A stretch of 64,000 nt of DNA from Erythrobacter sp. (GCA_009993605.1 JAACTB010000012.1:167172-231171), one strand, 5' to 3'. Shown: positions 9,161 to 18,078, counted from the first letter of the stretch. A program made the numbers and translations. Notes: generated from the sequence alone by a model not told the origin.

Positions 9161-10075
9161 TCACGACACCTCGAGCGAGAGATAGGCGATCCGCGGGTTC
9201 TGCGCCCGCTGGGCCGGCTGCGCCCGCTCGGACATAGCCCGTTCGACAGGGGCGCGATAGCCCACCCATTCGCGCATCTCGCCCGCGCGCATCCAGCGGG
9301 CGCGATGATGCGGGACCGAATTGGTCATGGCATAGAAGGCGCGCGCCTGTCCCTCGTCCATGCCCATCTCGCGGTAATAGTCGAGATAAGTGCGGTTCTG
9401 CGGCGCTTCCATCGAGAAATCGCTCGCTTCGCGCCCGTATTCGTCGCGCCAGCTATGGACGGCGAATTCGGCACCATTGTCGATTCGGCGCTCCACGCCC
9501 GCCAGGAACAACTCGACCGCGCCGGATCGCACCGAGCCGTTGGCCGGCACCACCGTCGAGAGCCTAGCGCGGCGGATCATGCGGCCGAGTTCGAGATTGG
9601 CCCGATCGTCCAGCGTGCCGGGGCATTCCACCATTTCGAGCCGCGCCAGGCCGGGATGGTCGCGCAGGAGACGCGCGAAATGGGCCGGGGTGCGCGAATC
9701 GGTCTCGCCTAAGAGAGCGACGGTCTGGCCGTCTATGACCCGGAACGGCCCATATTCGACCGCTCCGTAAGCGGGACGAACCCGATGTGATTCGACGAAG
9801 CGTTGCGTCTGCGCTCGCCCGGCGGAGGCCTGGCCCGAATGCGAAGGGCTCCATTCCGGCAGATTCGTCGGGGCCACGGCGTAGACCAACGTCTGCCCGG
9901 GAATGACCACGCTCGGCATGGTGTAGGGCAGTTTCGGATGCTGCGTTTCCAGGACCAGCGGCTGGCTGGGGAGATGGATCACGCCGAGCGACTGCGCCGC
10001 AGCGGGCGCGGCGCCGACCATCGATGCGGCGACAGTTGTGAGAGCGGCGAACGCAAAGGGGGCGAGTCGGGTCAT
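9161..10075 (-). CDS. Exported ClpP/crotonase-fold-like protein (COG3904-like)
   Basis: The 304-residue product has a signal peptide (residues 1-28, ending APAAAQ). The middle part reads like the periplasmic ClpP-like COG3904 group: NLELGRMIRRARLSTVVPAN, then GSVRSGAVELFLAGVERRI and FAVHSW. In family members the segment after VPA normally carries a Cys-x-Ser-x-Cys box with the catalytic serine; here both cysteines are absent and the serine sits in SVRSG. The last 100 residues also look family-like (MGMDEGQARAFYAMTNSV). Protease activity is an inference only. The gene stands alone between rpmH and the truncated comM. Confidence 0.55.
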   Translation of the reverse strand: MTRLAPFAFAALTTVAASMVGAAPAAAQSLGVIHLPSQPLVLETQHPKLPYTMPSVVIPGQTLVYAVAPTNLPEWSPSHSGQASAGRAQTQRFVESHRVRPAYGAVEYGPFRVIDGQTVALLGETDSRTPAHFARLLRDHPGLARLEMVECPGTLDDRANLELGRMIRRARLSTVVPANGSVRSGAVELFLAGVERRIDNGAEFAVHSWRDEYGREASDFSMEAPQNRTYLDYYREMGMDEGQARAFYAMTNSVPHHRARWMRAGEMREWVGYRAPVERAMSERAQPAQRAQNPRIAYLSLEVS

Positions 10076-10243
10076 GCGACCGGGTATCGCCGCGCGAACT
10101 TGCAGAGCTCACAACGGCTTTCCCTAACAGGCCTTTCATTTCCGTTTACGCGATCCGCGCTTTTCCGCCTCCTTCGCACTCGACAGGCGGCGCTTCTCCC
10201 CGCAAAGAACGGTTAACGGCGGGGACACTTCAGGGGGGTTGGT

Positions 10244-10900
10244 TTGGTCGCACTGGTTCGCACGGTGGCCTATCTCGGCCTGGAGGCGCGCGCCGTGGAG
10301 GTGCAATGCCAGGTCGCACCGGGCCTACCGCGCTTCATGGTCGTGGGCCTGCCCGACAAGGCGGTGGGCGAGAGCCGCGAGCGGGTGCAGGCGGCCCTGT
10401 CAGCCATGGGGCTGGCCCTTCCACCCAAGCGGATCACGGTGAACCTGTCGCCCGCCGATCTGCCTAAAGAGGGGTCGCATTACGACCTACCGATCGCGCT
10501 GGCCCTGCTCGCGGCCATGGGCGTCACCGACGCCGAGCAGCTGATCGAGTATGTCGCGGTCGGCGAACTCGCGCTCGATGCGCGCATCGTCCCCTCGCCC
10601 GGCGTGCTGCTCGCGGCGATCCATGCGAGCGAGCAGGACTGCGGGCTGATCTGTCCGCACGCGCAGGGCTCGGAAGCGAAATGGGCGAGCGAGGTTCCGG
10701 TGGTGGCCGCGCCCGATCTCGCCAGCCTGCTCAACCATCTGAAGGGGACCCAACGCCTTCCCGAACCGCAGCCGGGCGCCATCGAAGCCGCCCCGCCCGG
10801 CCCCGACCTCAGGCGCGTCAAGGGGCAGGAGACCGCCAAGCGCGCCCTGGAGATCGCCGCGGCGGGCGGGCATAATCTGTTCTTAGTCGCCTCGCCGTAA
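10244..10900 (+). pseudogene. comM: comM/yifB Mg-chelatase-like ATPase, truncated before Walker A
   Basis: The 218-residue reading frame matches the N-terminal Lon-protease-like domain of ComM/YifB (RFMVVGLPDKAVGESRERVQ at 30-49, PADLPKEGSHYDLPIALALL at about 71-90) and enters the AAA+ domain (RRVKGQETAKRALEIAAAGG). It reaches HNLFLVASP and stops exactly where the ATP-binding loop (GPPGSGKS in relatives) should begin. Intact ComM is about 500 residues. The sequence after the stop is an intergenic repeat, and no later comM sequence is found in the window, so the helicase half has been lost. The start is a TTG at 10244. Confidence 0.85.
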
Positions 10901-10935
10901 GTTGCGCTGCGCGCAACGGCGGCTTCGCGCCCCAA

Positions 10936-11055
10936 CCCCGGTCATTAGCCCATCGGTCGATGGCTCCTGAAAGCGGTCAAAGCCGTCAGACTTCGGCGGA
11001 GTCCGCTTTCAGGAAGGCTCGAGCGGCCCCGGAATTTCCGCCTTTGGGGTGGAAA
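10936..11055 (+). repeat. Dispersed intergenic repeat, copy A
   Basis: This copy aligns with copy B at roughly three quarters identity by eye. Shared words are GTTAGCCCA/ATTAGCCCA, GGCTCCTGAAAGCGGTCA, AGCCGT, GTCCGC, TTCAGG, GAGCGGCCCC and a terminal GGAAAGC. It starts some 35 bp after the truncated comM frame, just past a small GTTGCGC-TGC-GCGCAAC palindrome (10901-10917), and lies beyond the stop of the small membrane protein gene. Confidence 0.7.
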
Positions 11056-11068
11056 GCAGACGCCAACG

Positions 11069-11413
11069 CTATCGTCGATTATTTCGGTTGCCCACAAGAA
11101 CCCGAACTGGGTTGCGGCTCTCGCGGAATGTCAGAAATAAGAGGTAGGGTAAAAGGAACCCCGCCCCACCGAAGAAAGCCGCAATGGCAAGAAAGAATCC
11201 GACGCGGGAGAACGCATTACGCCATGCTGTCCACAGCGCGGATAGAACGAGGAAGCACAGGAAATCGAGGTTGAACTGTCCCGGCCATGTAATCGCGGCA
11301 ATATCTCCGAAGAAAATGGGCAGCAACCCCAAGCCATAGCTCAAGACAACAAGGGCCGTGTAGCCGGCGAGGATGACCCATAGGACGACCAGAGCGAGGC
11401 GCAGCGCAATCAT
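11069..11413 (-). CDS. Small integral membrane protein of unknown function
   Basis: This 114-residue protein has three to four predicted membrane helices (residues 4-28, 45-63, 70-92, with GFFLAIAAFFGGAGFLLPYL as the last) and a short basic tail RVLVGNRNNRR. No catalytic motif is visible and I do not recognise the family with confidence. It is bracketed by two direct copies of an intergenic repeat, which may mean that the whole segment was carried in together. Confidence 0.6.
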   Translation of the reverse strand: MIALRLALVVLWVILAGYTALVVLSYGLGLLPIFFGDIAAITWPGQFNLDFLCFLVLSALWTAWRNAFSRVGFFLAIAAFFGGAGFLLPYLLFLTFRESRNPVRVLVGNRNNRR

Positions 11414-11754
11414 GAGAATCTAGGTGCCATGCCATGCGAACGTCTTCAATGGGGTCGTTAGCGGAACAGCAGCTTCTGATGCTCCGCCGCTCGAAAACGG
11501 TCTGTCCGAATCCGGCTCAGTTTTTGCCGGTCAGCTAAGCGCCCTAATGTCGGTCGTTAGCCCAATCGCCAGCGGCTCCTGAAAGCGGTCATAGCCGTGA
11601 GACCCTAGTGATGTCCGCCTTCAGGGCATTCCGAGCGGCCCCTGAATGTCGAAGATTGGGGGGGGAAAGCGGAATAACAGCTTAAATTTCAATATCAAAC
11701 ATAGCTGTCCATTCGTAACTCGAAAGTGTCTGATATGTCTCGTCCATTCCGCAA
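11414..11754. other. Gene-free spacer with repeat copy B
   Basis: No protein-coding sequence or RNA gene was recognised. The right half is the second copy of the dispersed repeat; the rest (11414-11530 and 11673-11754) has no structure I can name. Confidence 0.5.
11540..11672 (+). repeat. Dispersed intergenic repeat, copy B
   Basis: This is the same orientation and same order of conserved words as copy A: GCGCCCTAATGTCGGTCGTT, AGCCCAATCG, GGCTCCTGAAAGCGGTCAT, AGCCGTGAGACC, TTCAGGGCATTCCGAGCGG and a GGAAAGCGGA end. A partial copy is seen again near 24047. Such CTAATGnCnGTCnTTAGCCC elements resemble intergenic repeats common in this bacterial group. Confidence 0.7.
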
Positions 11755-12498
11755 TCAATTCTGATTAGTGAAATTTCTGATGTGCGCTCGCACCATGGCC
11801 CGCACGGTCGCCTGATTTTTCAGCCGCTTTGCATTGGCAGTCGCAACGCGATAATCGAGTTCGGCCAGTGCCGAAACTGCGTTGATAAATGCAGTGTCAC
11901 CACAGAGGGCGGGAAAATCGTAAGTCGCGGCGTCCGATTTGATAGGTGCGTTCGGATGTGCGTCTTTCGACAGATTAAAGCGGACCTGCCGATTAACGAG
12001 ATCGAGTTGCGACGCCATTCTCAGATCAATCTGCCTTTCCAGTGCGTCCGATCGTAATTGATCCTGTTCAAGCTTCCCGATTGCCGTTTTCAAATCGTCA
12101 TCGAACAGGTCGCCCTTTCCAACAGCCCGCATCTCGTCGATCGTATCACTGCGCAGCATCGGCATGCTTGCTTTGCCAAGCAAAAAGAGTGCCGAAGCAA
12201 AGTCGTCCTCACTTCCGCTCGGAACATAGCACTCTTCCAGCATTGCCACGGCATCCTGCGCGCGCTCGCCGTTACGCGAAGCTTCTGCTTTGAAATTACG
12301 GTTCATTTCCATCGAAAGGGCAAGATTGGCGTCGATCCTGTGAAGATATTCGACGTAAGCTGATTGGTCGCTCAGGTCGTTGCGCCAATCCTGCAATTCG
12401 AACCCGATCAAAACGCCCGCAATCACTATCAGCAATTCCGCACAAACCGCGGTCCAGTTCCGCGCACGCATGAACGTTACGATCCGTTTAATTGTCAT
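11755..12498 (-). CDS. Single-pass membrane protein, DUF6090-like
   Basis: This 247-residue protein has an N-terminal membrane anchor within residues 15-36 (VCAELLIVIAGVLIGFELQD followed by WRN). That is the hallmark of a widespread family with a 'E-x-L-x-I-V-x-G-x-L-I-G-x-x-x-x-x-W' anchor and a mostly helical periplasmic part. Two cysteines (near 90 and 201) could form a disulfide. Function unknown. It is transcribed divergently from the sensor kinase gene with a 191-bp shared upstream region. Confidence 0.6.
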   Translation of the reverse strand: MTIKRIVTFMRARNWTAVCAELLIVIAGVLIGFELQDWRNDLSDQSAYVEYLHRIDANLALSMEMNRNFKAEASRNGERAQDAVAMLEECYVPSGSEDDFASALFLLGKASMPMLRSDTIDEMRAVGKGDLFDDDLKTAIGKLEQDQLRSDALERQIDLRMASQLDLVNRQVRFNLSKDAHPNAPIKSDAATYDFPALCGDTAFINAVSALAELDYRVATANAKRLKNQATVRAMVRAHIRNFTNQN

Positions 12499-12689
12499 TG
12501 AAGATTACCTGCTCTCGTCGCGTCCGATCAGGAGCGTCACCTGATGCGCAAATGTGGATGTATTTTGATTGCAGCAGAGTTTGACGCGCAAGATGAGCGA
12601 ACGGCCGTAACCGGGAAGCAACCGGTTCCATATTTCGCTCACAATCGTGTGGTTGTTGGCGATCAGGATCGGGGCATCTAAACCAAGCC

Positions 12690-14156
12690 ATGCGCATTTT
12701 TCACAAATTGTTCCTGTTACTCTCACTCACCGCGATGGTGTCAGCCTTGTCTGTGGCAGGAGTGTTGGCCTGGAACCTCGATCGCGGTTTTGGCGATTAT
12801 CTTGATGCGCGCGACGTCGAAACGATGGACAGTTTCGTTGCGGACTTCGAAGTGTTCCTTGCCGAACGCGATGCTATTGTTGTCGCTGCGGACTCCGACG
12901 AATTCCTGCGATCATCCATTCAGCAAATGGCACGCGCGGGCCGCCTTCGCGGCCTGAACCCGAATTTTCCGTCGTCCCAAATGGACGGCGCAGGTGATGG
13001 GCCCGTGCCCGACCGTCCCGACACGGGTCGGCGCGGTCCGCCTCCGGGCGCCTTTGGCCTCAGGCTGCGGGTCTATGATGATCAGGATCGTCTAGTGTTC
13101 GGACCGCGACCTGGCCCTGCTTCTTTGGAGGCGAACAGCCTGGAACGCCCTATCCGTTTCGATGGCGAAAATATTGGAACCGCGCGGTTGCTCCCCCGCG
13201 CTGCCGTTCCGCGAGCGGTCGATGAGCGGTTCCTGCGCAGCCAATTTATGGGCGCTCTTATCGTAATCAGCCTGTTGCTTGTAGGATCAGCAGTTTTTGC
13301 ATGGTTGATCGCCAGCGCCGGGGTTCGCAGGATTACGAGCGTTCAATATGCAACCGAAGCGATTGCTTGTGGCGACCTTTCCGCACGCGTTCGAACGTCT
13401 GGCAACGACGAAATCGCCGCCTTGGGATCGAACGTTGATGAAATGGCTGAAAATCTGGAACAGCTGGAAAGCGCCCGTCGCCGCTGGCTGGCGGAAATCA
13501 GCCATGAACTTCGCACCCCTCTGACTGTTTTAACTGGCGAGTTGGCGGCTATGGAGGACGGGGTTCGTCCATTAAGTATGGATGCCGTCCATTCGTTATC
13601 GGACGAGGCCGAGCGCCTGAACCGGTTGATCGACGATCTGCACTTTCTTGCAATGTCTGATCTGGGATCTGCGCCGACCAACTTCGGCCAGATTGATGCA
13701 GCTGATATCCTGCGTGATTTATCCGTTCGGTTCGGACCTGCGATTGCCGCTTCTGGCTTGAAGTTGGAAATCGCCGAAACAACGGATGAGGCGGTCCACG
13801 TCTTTTGGGATCAGCAGCGTATCGATCAATTGCTCGGTAATGTTATCACCAACACGATCCGTTACACCGATCCGCCTGGCACGATTCGCCTTAATCTTAT
13901 GGCAGAAGGCGAGGTTTGCACGATCATGATCGAGGATACGCCTCCGGGAGTTCCAAGCGCATACTTGGCTGATCTTTTCGAACCACTGCACAGGCAAGAG
14001 GAAGCGCGCGACCGTAATTCCGGCGGTAGCGGACTCGGCCTGTCGGTGGCCAAGGCGATCGTCCTGACCCATGGCGGAACGATCAATGCTTCACCGTCGC
14101 AGCTGGGTGGGCTGTGCATCACCATTACTCTTCCCAGAGACGCGAGAGCAGCATGA
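12690..14156 (+). CDS. Membrane sensor histidine kinase (BaeS-like)
   Basis: This 488-residue inner-membrane kinase has TM1 at about 7-28, a periplasmic domain 29-185, TM2 at about 187-210, HAMP (about 210-262), HisKA with phospho-acceptor H272 in EISHELRTPLTVL, and an HATPase domain with N box (LGNVITNTIRYT) and G box (GGSGLGLSVAK). The periplasmic domain carries a low-complexity GRRGPPPG at 113-120, a motif that recurs in secreted proteins of the neighbouring YHYH genes. It overlaps the regulator gene by four bases (ATGA). I infer that it senses a state of the envelope connected to these genes. Confidence 0.93.
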   Translation: MRIFHKLFLLLSLTAMVSALSVAGVLAWNLDRGFGDYLDARDVETMDSFVADFEVFLAERDAIVVAADSDEFLRSSIQQMARAGRLRGLNPNFPSSQMDGAGDGPVPDRPDTGRRGPPPGAFGLRLRVYDDQDRLVFGPRPGPASLEANSLERPIRFDGENIGTARLLPRAAVPRAVDERFLRSQFMGALIVISLLLVGSAVFAWLIASAGVRRITSVQYATEAIACGDLSARVRTSGNDEIAALGSNVDEMAENLEQLESARRRWLAEISHELRTPLTVLTGELAAMEDGVRPLSMDAVHSLSDEAERLNRLIDDLHFLAMSDLGSAPTNFGQIDAADILRDLSVRFGPAIAASGLKLEIAETTDEAVHVFWDQQRIDQLLGNVITNTIRYTDPPGTIRLNLMAEGEVCTIMIEDTPPGVPSAYLADLFEPLHRQEEARDRNSGGSGLGLSVAKAIVLTHGGTINASPSQLGGLCITITLPRDARAA

Positions 14157-14836
14157 CCGAACAGCGCACCATTTTTGTTGTCGAAGACGACCACAAGATC
14201 GCACAAATCGTGGCGGACTATCTGACGAGCAAGGGACATTTCCCCCGTATCTTTCCGGACGCCCGTTCGGTTATCGATGAGGCCCGCAGCGATCCCCCGG
14301 CGGCCATCGTGCTCGACATCATGCTGCCTGCAGGAAACGGCGTCGATCTGTGCCGCCAACTGCGCGAATTCTATCCTGCACCCATCCTGATGCTTACGGC
14401 GAAGGTAGAGGAAGTCGACAAGCTGAAGGCGCTCGACATTGGCGCGGACGATTACATCACCAAACCTTTCAGTCCTCGTGAGGTGGTCGCCCGGGTCAAT
14501 GCCATGATCCGCCGTTCCGAAGGGCGCATGACAAAGAACCCGGAAGGGCAAACCGTGCTGATCGACCGAGAGGGGCAGCGCATCGCCTGGCATGGCGAAT
14601 GGCTGGATCTATCACGATCGCAGTTTCTGCTGCTCTCCGCCTTGATGGGCCATCCGGGCCGGGTCTATTCACGGGCGCAATTGCTGGATCAGCTTGGCGA
14701 CCAGGCGATGGAAAGCGGTGACCGCGCAATCGACAGCCACATGAAGAACATTCGTAAGAAAATGGCGACGGTCGAATGCGATCGCGGTGGCATCAGTTCG
14801 GTCTATGGATCGGGCTATCGCTTCGTCCCTGACTGA
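14153..14836 (+). CDS. OmpR-family response regulator (BaeR-like)
   Basis: This 227-residue regulator has a receiver domain (acidic pair ED in VVEDDHK, phospho-acceptor D55 in VLDIMLPAGNG, switch K in YITKPFSPRE) and a C-terminal winged helix ending in the typical VYGSGYRFVPD. The ATG at 14153 is inside the stop of the kinase gene, so both are produced together. Its DNA targets are unknown; the tandem GGAATGTGG repeats at 16791 are my best candidate. Confidence 0.93.
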   Translation: MTEQRTIFVVEDDHKIAQIVADYLTSKGHFPRIFPDARSVIDEARSDPPAAIVLDIMLPAGNGVDLCRQLREFYPAPILMLTAKVEEVDKLKALDIGADDYITKPFSPREVVARVNAMIRRSEGRMTKNPEGQTVLIDREGQRIAWHGEWLDLSRSQFLLLSALMGHPGRVYSRAQLLDQLGDQAMESGDRAIDSHMKNIRKKMATVECDRGGISSVYGSGYRFVPD

Positions 14837-14838
14837 TC

Positions 14839-14853
14839 ACTCGCATGGCGAGT
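14839..14853. terminator. Small stem-loop between convergent genes
   Basis: ACTCGC, loop ATG, GCGAGT lies just after the response regulator stop and before the converging EF-hand gene stop. There is no T run on either strand, so a terminator role is only possible. Confidence 0.3.
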
Positions 14854-14888
14854 TAGCCCACCTTCTCACCGATCAATGGGACGGACGC

Positions 14889-15407
14889 CTACTCAGCCGT
14901 AAAGAACGTATGGTCCAAAAGGCTGGAAGTAAGCACTGCTGTTTCGGTCAATTCGCCATGGCTGGCTTTCAATGTCAGATGATCATGCTGCGGACCTTCT
15001 CCGAACAGGCGAAACGTCACCTTCGGTTTCTTTGGCGGTATCGCGAAATCCACTCTGTTCATCACGACCAAGTAATCCATCCCCTTGGGGTTGCTGGACT
15101 GATGGTCCGTATGCGGGGCTGAAATCCAGATCAAAGAACGGGTTTGACTGTTCGCCCCATCGGAAATCGAAAAGCCGTCGCGGAATTGCTGCTCGACTGC
15201 GTCCTTGTGCTTCTCTAGTTCGAGCGGCGAGATGGCACCATCGCCATCATCATCCACTTCGGTAAGTGCGCTGGCCGGAACTGATACGACAAGAAATGCG
15301 GAATTTTCCGCAATCTTCATCGTCGCGTTTCCTTCCTGCATCAAGTGAGCCTCCGCCGAGGTAGCGGCAATTGCCAAGACACTCGCCAGTAGCAATCGGC
15401 GGATCAT
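14889..15407 (-). CDS. Exported EF-hand protein
   Basis: This 172-residue secreted protein has a signal peptide at 1-20 (MIRRLLLASVLAIAATSAEA) and one canonical EF-hand calcium loop, DDDGDGAISPLE, at about 52-63. The following sheet-rich domain has no recognisable catalytic motif. The layout (signal, short beta region, EF-hand, LEKHKDAVEQQ helix) resembles the exported N-terminal part found in front of HupE/UreJ-type proteins, but no membrane domain follows. The gene's ATG overlaps the stop of the YHYH gene upstream (ATGA), so it belongs to that operon. Confidence 0.75.
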   Translation of the reverse strand: MIRRLLLASVLAIAATSAEAHLMQEGNATMKIAENSAFLVVSVPASALTEVDDDGDGAISPLELEKHKDAVEQQFRDGFSISDGANSQTRSLIWISAPHTDHQSSNPKGMDYLVVMNRVDFAIPPKKPKVTFRLFGEGPQHDHLTLKASHGELTETAVLTSSLLDHTFFTAE

Positions 15408-16723
15408 TGGCGTTCTCCGCGGGGTGGTCCTCGCCGACCGTTGCCTCTGCCACGAGATGGGCGGCCGCTGCTTTCGCCGCGCTGGCGCTCGGGTCGAACC
15501 TGAGCGTAAGCCTCAATGGATCCTTTCACGCATCGCTGGACGTAAGGATAGGCATCGGTGGCATAGTAATGATAGATGCCGCCGGGAAATTCCGGCGTAG
15601 CGCCGAACCGGCCATTGCATTGGTCGAGATCGCCTAGCCCCTCGACATATTCCCAGTCCTGCATGAAGGCACCCATAGGTATGATGTCGGGCGATGGCCG
15701 GTCGGGGTCAGGGGTCTGCTTCATACGATAACTCGGTCGCATCTTCGTAAGCTCGCCAAGCAGAATATTAGGGTTGGCGTAGCCATAACGAGCGTAAACC
15801 GGAAAGCCGTCTGCCGCCCAGCCGATCATCGCCATGCTTTTACCGGCCTTTTGTGCTTCGGTGAGCATGCCTTCCGGCACGCCATGATAATGATACGTTC
15901 CGTCCGGTTGGACATGGGCATTGTTCTGGTCTTCGCCAAAATCGAAGCTATCCTGCCCAAGAGCCTCAATATTCCATTGTCCACCGGAACCGGGGCCAAG
16001 GCCGCATTCTGCAGGATCGCGCACGTTGTCTGTGCAGCTACCGCCGGTTCCGGGATCGAACTTGATTCCGTTCAGGCCCATCACCGGCTCTTTTGCGCGG
16101 CCTCCGGGGCCGGAACGCAGAACTGGCGTCGTTGTCGCTGTGAACGAGACAGTCTGTTCAGCAATGCCGTTGGGGTTGGAAGGGTTCGGGAACTCCCCGA
16201 CGGAATGGTTGGGAACGCCGTTTGCCGTCAGGACGCGCTGGCCGCGATCGCATGACCACGCCGCCTGACTTTGCAGGCCGATCTGCTCGTTCATCGCTTC
16301 AATTTGCAGATCGCACAGGACGCCGGCGGTATAAGCCTCTCTGCCAGAAACATTTGTTCCGAAATTCGATTCTGGTGGCGGAGGCCCATTGCCTCCTTGA
16401 GCAGGCGGTCCGTTAGCGCCCCGTCCTTCAGCGTTAGCACTGCCACCACCGCTGCCGACCGGCCTTTGGGCACTGTTCGGAACGCAGGCCAGCGGACGCT
16501 CCTGCGGTGCCATGCAGGTTCCTTCGGTGGACGCCCCGTCGGTGTCTATCACACTACAGCTATCTTGCTGCGCTTTCGCGACACAGGCTTTGAACATAGC
16601 TTCGGACGGCGTGCCGCCTCGTTGGGGGGGGCGGTCCGGTTGCTGCTGCGCATACAGGTTCGCGCTCGCCATAGTGGCAAGAGCGATCGTTGCGATCGAT
16701 CCATATAGAACGGTTGATTTCAC
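15404..16723 (-). CDS. YHYH-domain secreted protein 1
   Basis: The product has 439 residues when started at the GTG at 16723, which gives a signal peptide (cleavage after YAQ, about residue 26). Domains in order: a four-cysteine module at about 45-85 (MFKACVAKAQQDSC..., GTCMAP, LACVP), a Gly/Pro-rich linker with GNGPPPPE, then the YHYH domain (Pfam PF14240). This contains DGTYHYHGVPEG, a DGFPVYARYG box and a second histidine box DQCNGR...GGIYHYYATD. The C-terminus is an Arg/Gly/Pro-rich tail ending GRRGPPRGERQ. YHYH proteins have no established biochemical role. It is transcribed away from YHYH protein 2 over a 168-bp promoter region. Confidence 0.88.
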   Translation of the reverse strand: MKSTVLYGSIATIALATMASANLYAQQQPDRPPQRGGTPSEAMFKACVAKAQQDSCSVIDTDGASTEGTCMAPQERPLACVPNSAQRPVGSGGGSANAEGRGANGPPAQGGNGPPPPESNFGTNVSGREAYTAGVLCDLQIEAMNEQIGLQSQAAWSCDRGQRVLTANGVPNHSVGEFPNPSNPNGIAEQTVSFTATTTPVLRSGPGGRAKEPVMGLNGIKFDPGTGGSCTDNVRDPAECGLGPGSGGQWNIEALGQDSFDFGEDQNNAHVQPDGTYHYHGVPEGMLTEAQKAGKSMAMIGWAADGFPVYARYGYANPNILLGELTKMRPSYRMKQTPDPDRPSPDIIPMGAFMQDWEYVEGLGDLDQCNGRFGATPEFPGGIYHYYATDAYPYVQRCVKGSIEAYAQVRPERQRGESSGRPSRGRGNGRRGPPRGERQ

Positions 16724-16790
16724 GCGGCTTGTTCCTGTTTTCCATGAATAACTTGCACGCGGCGGTCCGCGATGTGAAATTGTTGCAACT

Positions 16791-16847
16791 GGAATGTGGG
16801 AGGAATGTGGAGAGCGGCGAAAACCGGCGCTCACATTCTCTCCACAG
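16791..16847. promoter_or_regulatory. Tandem GGAATGTGG repeats in divergent promoter
   Basis: GGAATGTGG occurs at 16791-16799 and 16802-16810, exactly 11 bp apart. A related element CACATTC-TCTCCACAG (reverse complement CTGTGGAGAGAATGTG) lies at 16832-16847. Tandem half-sites one helical turn apart are the usual target layout for OmpR-family regulators. The repeats lie between two divergent YHYH genes and only 2 kb from an OmpR-type regulator gene. Binding is inferred. Confidence 0.45.
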
Positions 16848-16891
16848 TCCGGTCTCAACTAACAATGCCAAGCCAACCAGCGGAGGGAACA

Positions 16892-17995
16892 ATGGAAGTC
16901 GAACGGAGCAATAGAGAAAGATCGACGCGTGGCGATAACAACCGGTTTTCGCGGTTAGGCTTTGCCGCAATCTCTGCGTGCACTTATGTCGCCGGTTGCG
17001 CGCCTGCCGCAAACGACACCGCACAGACATCCGATCCAGTCGCGAATGCCCAAACACTTGCGCAAATTATCGAGCCATTCGACAAGGATGCGATTGTAGG
17101 CGAACCGAGTATCGTTCCTTGCACCCTTTCGGGCGGGACTGAAGCGCAATGTCTGTCGATTACTCTCAAACCTGAACCCGCAGCGTTTAAAATAGGCCCT
17201 TGGTGTCCCCGCAACATCGCCGATGGTCCGGAACTCTCCGGCATCTGGCTCGACGACGGGAAGGTGTATGACGCGGACGGCAAATTCATCCAGAACCTGT
17301 CGCGCTTTTACGACGATGATCGCTGGCAATTGTTTGACCCCGAAACCGGCAAGATCAACGTCACCGACACAGAAGCGTCCTGCCAGGCAGCGGCACGGCC
17401 TGATGACGATCCGGCCTATCAGAATCACTGCGTCGAATGCCAGATCGACTATCTGCCTGCCGACCAGTTTCAGACCTATGTCATCCCCCTATCGCCGGTG
17501 CAGGTCGCCAGCGTCGAACCGCGGGTCGGGCATGACGGTGTGGGGATCGCCTATAGCGGAGTGAGGCTGGACGCCTCAGCGCCGCTGGACGCCATTCTGG
17601 ACGCGCATACCTTGGCCCCATTTGACGATTGCGGGGGGCATGTGAATCCCAATGTCGGATACCACATCCACGCGGTGACGGATTGCCTGAAATCCGTTCC
17701 GACAACCGCATCGCACGCGCCCAAACTGGGGCTTGCGCTCGATGGCTATCCCATTTTGGCGCGGCTGAACTTGGACGGGAAGGAACCAGAAGGTCTCGAT
17801 CAGTGTCGCGGTCATGCGAGCGACGGACTGGGCTACCATTATCATGCCGGCGCAACTGGATCGAATGCGATCCTGGGTTGCCACAAAGCAGAAACCGGTT
17901 GCGTCCTGACGTCGGCGACGCAGACATGCGACGCCTCGCAGACGGTTCGCCGCGGACCGCCCGGCGGTGGGCGCCCGCCGCGCCCAGATGGGTAA
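16892..17995 (+). CDS. YHYH-domain lipoprotein 2
   Basis: The product has 367 residues from the ATG at 16892, which is preceded by a good GGAGGG ribosome-binding site. An export signal with lipobox VAGC is followed by residues predicted to be lipid-anchored (Cys near 36). The YHYH domain is seen in the second half: DCGGHVNPNVGYHIHAV, then LDGYPILARLN, then DQCRGH...GLGYHYHAG, so both histidine boxes are present and the second is the perfect one. The C-terminus is RRGPPGGG (353-360) plus a proline-rich end. Eight or more cysteines suggest disulfides. It is followed at 83 bp by a TonB-dependent receptor gene, probably in one operon. Confidence 0.88.
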   Translation: MEVERSNRERSTRGDNNRFSRLGFAAISACTYVAGCAPAANDTAQTSDPVANAQTLAQIIEPFDKDAIVGEPSIVPCTLSGGTEAQCLSITLKPEPAAFKIGPWCPRNIADGPELSGIWLDDGKVYDADGKFIQNLSRFYDDDRWQLFDPETGKINVTDTEASCQAAARPDDDPAYQNHCVECQIDYLPADQFQTYVIPLSPVQVASVEPRVGHDGVGIAYSGVRLDASAPLDAILDAHTLAPFDDCGGHVNPNVGYHIHAVTDCLKSVPTTASHAPKLGLALDGYPILARLNLDGKEPEGLDQCRGHASDGLGYHYHAGATGSNAILGCHKAETGCVLTSATQTCDASQTVRRGPPGGGRPPRPDG

Positions 17996-18078
17996 GCGTC
18001 CCCTTTCAAGAATTGCACCCACCATACATCGCGACAGCTTTGGGAGGAGCCATCGGTAACAAGAAAAGAACCAATTCA

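Noticed and set aside
17629..18078. 150-codon upstream extension of the YHYH-cluster TonB receptor
   Set aside because: It overlaps the YHYH 2 gene in another frame and lacks a signal peptide; the ATG at 18079 starts a proper one.
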